Source: Streptomyces populi (lineage in GTDB: Bacteria > Actinomycetota > Actinomycetes > Streptomycetales > Streptomycetaceae). From it: a stretch of DNA of 38,916 bases. The stretch is from assembly GCF_002911015.1 (NCBI RefSeq), contig NZ_KZ626918.1, positions 1 through 38,916 on the forward strand, written 5' to 3'. Both the position numbers and the translations under genes were made by a program. Under the pieces are notes generated by a model that was given only the letters and a program-made list of their open reading frames with translations, was not told the origin of the DNA and did not search any database. Shown here one piece after another: positions 38,734 to 38,916 of the stretch; position 1 is the stretch's first letter, and each line of letters starts with the position of its first letter.

Positions 38734-38916
38734 CGCTCTCCGCCACCTCTCACCCGTGTGCCGTTGGCCACTCACCAGACCATACGTACGAATCGGGTCC
38801 CCTACTCACCCCCCGGAACCCTTTTCGCCCCGACCTTCCGGCCCCCCTGGCCCCTGGCTCCGGCACAAGCCTTCTTCGCCCCCTCCGCCCCTCCCCTTCC
38901 CGTACCGGGGGCTCCG

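Overview
The window is a contiguous piece of a Streptomyces (or very close relative) chromosome. Evidence: about 70+ % G+C with strong third-position G/C bias, frequent GTG and some TTG starts, several genes that look leaderless (-10 hexamer 6-9 nt before the start codon), and a housekeeping gene order (folD, purN-purH, sucC-sucD, icmB-like, pcrA, NlpC/P60 genes) typical of the streptomycete core. No tRNA, rRNA, CRISPR array, insertion sequence or prophage was seen.

Layout. 1-800 (-): partial helix-turn-helix/DUF2690 protein running off the left edge. 1232-2858 (-): folD and an overlapping DUF3017 membrane gene. 3161-3811 (+): Pro/Tyr-rich membrane protein, ending at a strong bidirectional terminator shared with purN-purH (6112-3906, -). 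6584-7441 (+): small membrane protein. 7653-9509 (-): PerM/DUF6350-like membrane protein, divergent from an unusual XRE + sigma-like + membrane-anchor protein (9606-10799, +). 13049-10965 (-): sucCD.

13455-21412 holds the most interesting block: three minus-strand genes joined by ATGA overlaps (MoxR-type AAA ATPase, DUF5682 protein with TraB/EreA-like motifs, VWA/MIDAS protein) diverging from two plus-strand genes (SWIM zinc-finger protein, DUF5691 protein). Their shared 133-bp promoter region carries two outward-facing copies of the TTGTCAGTG element that, with TAnnnT eight bases downstream, defines the actinobacterial RecA-independent DNA-damage (PafBC) promoter. A third match lies directly upstream of pcrA (28540-26054, -). 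I infer a DNA-damage-inducible MoxR/VWA/SWIM machine of unknown function, co-regulated with the UvrD/PcrA helicase.

21964-25886: icmB-like B12-binding subunit (-), alpha/beta hydrolase (+), and an M23 metallopeptidase with a large Tyr/Trp-rich region (+). 28541-33507 holds two paralogous secreted NlpC/P60 peptidases; the first has a ydaO-type (c-di-AMP) riboswitch leader and an apparently lost stop codon, so it runs into a leaderless TDT/SLAC1-type transporter gene. A small four-helix membrane protein lies between them on the other strand. 33517-37307: PspC-domain sensor kinase plus LuxR-type regulator (-), divergent from a PspC/LiaF-like membrane protein and a small coupled membrane protein (+), with clustered TCAGG half-sites between. 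37394-38733: class I methyltransferase (+) whose stop overlaps that of a convergent DoxX-family gene (-).

Functional themes are one-carbon/purine metabolism, the TCA cycle and acyl-CoA rearrangement, cell-wall remodelling with envelope-stress signalling, and a DNA-damage regulon. All functional calls come from reading motifs and recalling families; no database search was run.
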